DNA of 8,460 nucleotides from Bacteroidia bacterium (GTDB lineage Bacteria > Bacteroidota > Bacteroidia > Chitinophagales > Saprospiraceae). The stretch is taken from NCBI GenBank assembly GCA_030432855.1, contig JAUILM010000215.1, forward strand, positions 1-8,460, given 5' to 3'. The notes beneath the pieces were generated by a model. That model did not search any database, was not told the origin of the DNA, and saw only the letters and a list, made by a program, of their open reading frames with translations. The position numbers were made by a program, and so were the translations under genes. How positions within the stretch are numbered: the first letter of the stretch is position 1; every line of letters starts with the position of its first letter. Shown here one piece after another: positions 7,418-8,460 of the stretch.

Positions 7418-8250
7418 ATGTCAACTCGATCCACAGAAGTCATTGAACAAATCACTAAAATCTACGACCGTGTGGACGGGGATGGAGTGGTTACATTTCT
7501 GCTGTACATCGGATCCATCATACTTACTCTACTGGGACTTTACTTTCTTATCATTAGCACCAACCTTGACTTTGTGAATGAGGGAAATTCATTGGGAAAT
7601 CGGGGACGTTTTGTCGGTGGAACAGCAGGTAGTATCTGGGCATTTGCAGGAGTACTTCTTTTCATCATCATCCTGAGGTCGCACAACAAGGAATACCAGT
7701 TGCACGTACTGTACTGGAGAAGCAATCGGATCACTTACTATCACTTCAACAGCACATTCAAGACAGAGAAATCAAAGAGCGTCTTACAGATGTCATCGAG
7801 GAAAAGACGGCAGGTAAGACATCTATTGAACCACGCATCGATGCCATGATCTCTATCCTGAAAAGGTATATTCAACAATCATCCATTGATTCTAACCATA
7901 AAATCTATGGCGGACAATTTTACCAATACTTGAAAGAGGAATTCATCACAGACAACGTGGAATTTATTTCTGAGAAAAAGATTAAAAAGCTCAGAAAAAA
8001 ATATTCGGATTTCGCTGGATTCCAGACACTATTCCTCATCATTTATCAGGAAATGAAAGATCTGATCCTGCACGAAGACGAAGAAACAAAGGTGTTCATC
8101 AAATCTAAACTTATCAGTAGTCTTAGCGACAGTGAAAGCGCACTTCTCGTCTCTACCTTACCCAGCTTTGTTGAATCGAAGGAAGAGATTACCGAACTTA
8201 GATCCCTCTTGCAAACCAACAATATCTATCAAATGAACGTGCAACTATGA
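7418..8250 (+). pseudogene. Frameshifted two-helix membrane protein, putative phage abortive-infection-like
   Basis: Two overlapping frames together make one protein of about 277 residues. The first, from ATG 7418 (or TTG 7394), gives 87 sensible residues: a soluble start, a helix at about 25-48 (FLLYIGSIILTLLGLYFLII), a Gly-rich loop with GRFVGGTAGS, and a second helix at about 71-86 (IWAFAGVLLFIIIL). It then turns into unlikely sequence and ends at 7849. The second frame is open from 7633 with no ATG, GTG or TTG before 7846, yet reads sensibly from about 7681: QQGIPVARTVLEKQ, a coiled coil, then QFYQYLKEEF, LFLIIYQEMKDLI, and SKLISSLSDSESALL up to the stop at 8250. One missing A in a CAA run near 7683 (CAACAACAA to CACAACAA) would join them. 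The VGGT...helix...Q-rich coil plan and the QLS-dEl-like end recall the putAbiC group, though only distantly. It may be a true pseudogene, a sequencing error, or rarely a programmed shift. Sampled GC is about 35%. Confidence 0.65.
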
Positions 8251-8329
8251 GATGCTCACTCCTGCATCTTCTCAGCCTGTCCTGACAATCCTTCGACTGA
8301 CAATCTTTCATAATCCACCACTTCACTGG

Positions 8330-8347
8330 GCTTTTTGCTAAAAAAGC
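8330..8347 (+). terminator. Terminator candidate after the Abi-like gene
   Basis: GCTTTTT (8330-8336) pairs with AAAAAGC (8341-8347) around a GCTA loop, 80 bases past the stop at 8250 and before the next gene. The stem is mostly A-T and no further U-tract follows, so it would be weak. The rest of 8251-8399 holds nothing else that can be supported. Confidence 0.35.
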
Positions 8348-8399
8348 AGCATAACACTCGATATATTAGATCGCAATACAACTTCAGTTATTACAGCAT

Positions 8400-8460
8400 T
8401 TGAAAAGCATACTATATAAAACAGGGCCTGGACTGATCACTGCAGCGCTGGTCTTTGGTC
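8400..8460 (+). CDS. NRAMP-family divalent metal transporter, N-terminal fragment cut by the window
   Basis: The last 61 bases read TTG-AAA-AGC-ATA, and the residues that follow include YKTGPGLITAALVFG. GPGLITAA(L/I)VxGPG is the well-known start of helix 1 in NRAMP (MntH-like) proton-coupled importers of Mn2+ or Fe2+ in the inner membrane. The frame is closed by a TAG at 8367-8369. No ATG or GTG lies between that stop and the motif, so TTG at 8400 is the best start and gives the short N-terminus expected of the family. Only 20 residues are visible; the metal-binding DPGN-type motif region and all other helices are beyond the window. The gene is on the same strand as the broken Abi-like gene but separated by about 150 bases and a candidate terminator, so it is probably transcribed alone. 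Confidence 0.7.
   Translation, partial: MKSILYKTGPGLITAALVFG

Noticed and set aside
8282..8311. Two adjacent 15-base units starting CTGACAATC
   Set aside because: Only 12 of 15 positions match over two units, which is too short and imperfect to mean much.

Overview
The window looks like a Bacteroidota chromosome, probably a marine Cytophagales-type lineage. The reasons are a TonB-dependent receptor with a carboxypeptidase-like regulatory domain, a DUF6090-type membrane protein, a TAnnTTTG-type promoter box, and little sign of Shine-Dalgarno sequences. All family calls come from reading the sequence; no search was run.

Layout: (1) Bases 3-2261 (+) hold the 3' part of an outer-membrane TonB-dependent receptor whose start lies upstream of the window. 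(2) Bases 2262-3458 are about 1.2 kb with no convincing gene. They contain an extragenic hairpin and two abutting head-to-tail copies (280 and 345 bp) of a repeat. The repeat body is nearly identical between copies, and each ends in a fold-back structure of very different size. (3) Bases 3459-7201 (-) look like one operon read right to left: ettA (ABC-F translation factor), an exported metal-dependent amidohydrolase, and a DUF6090-type one-helix membrane protein, with gaps of 59 and 21 nt. A Bacteroidota-type promoter candidate lies just upstream of ettA. (4) Bases 7202-7417 are a divergent intergenic region with that promoter and a 16-bp near-continuous palindrome. (5) Bases 7418-8250 (+) hold a gene split by an apparent 1-nt deletion. 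It has two membrane helices, then a charged cytoplasmic part, and distantly resembles putative phage abortive-infection proteins. (6) From 8400 (+) the first 20 codons of an NRAMP-type metal transporter are visible, running off the window.

The receptor, hydrolase and ettA are ordinary genes in good condition. The parts worth a second look are the tandem structured repeats and the frameshifted Abi-like gene. In single 60-base lines counted by hand, the receptor and the Abi-like gene are clearly more AT-rich (about 30-37% GC) than ettA (about 50% GC), which fits a mosaic of core and accessory DNA but does not prove transfer.
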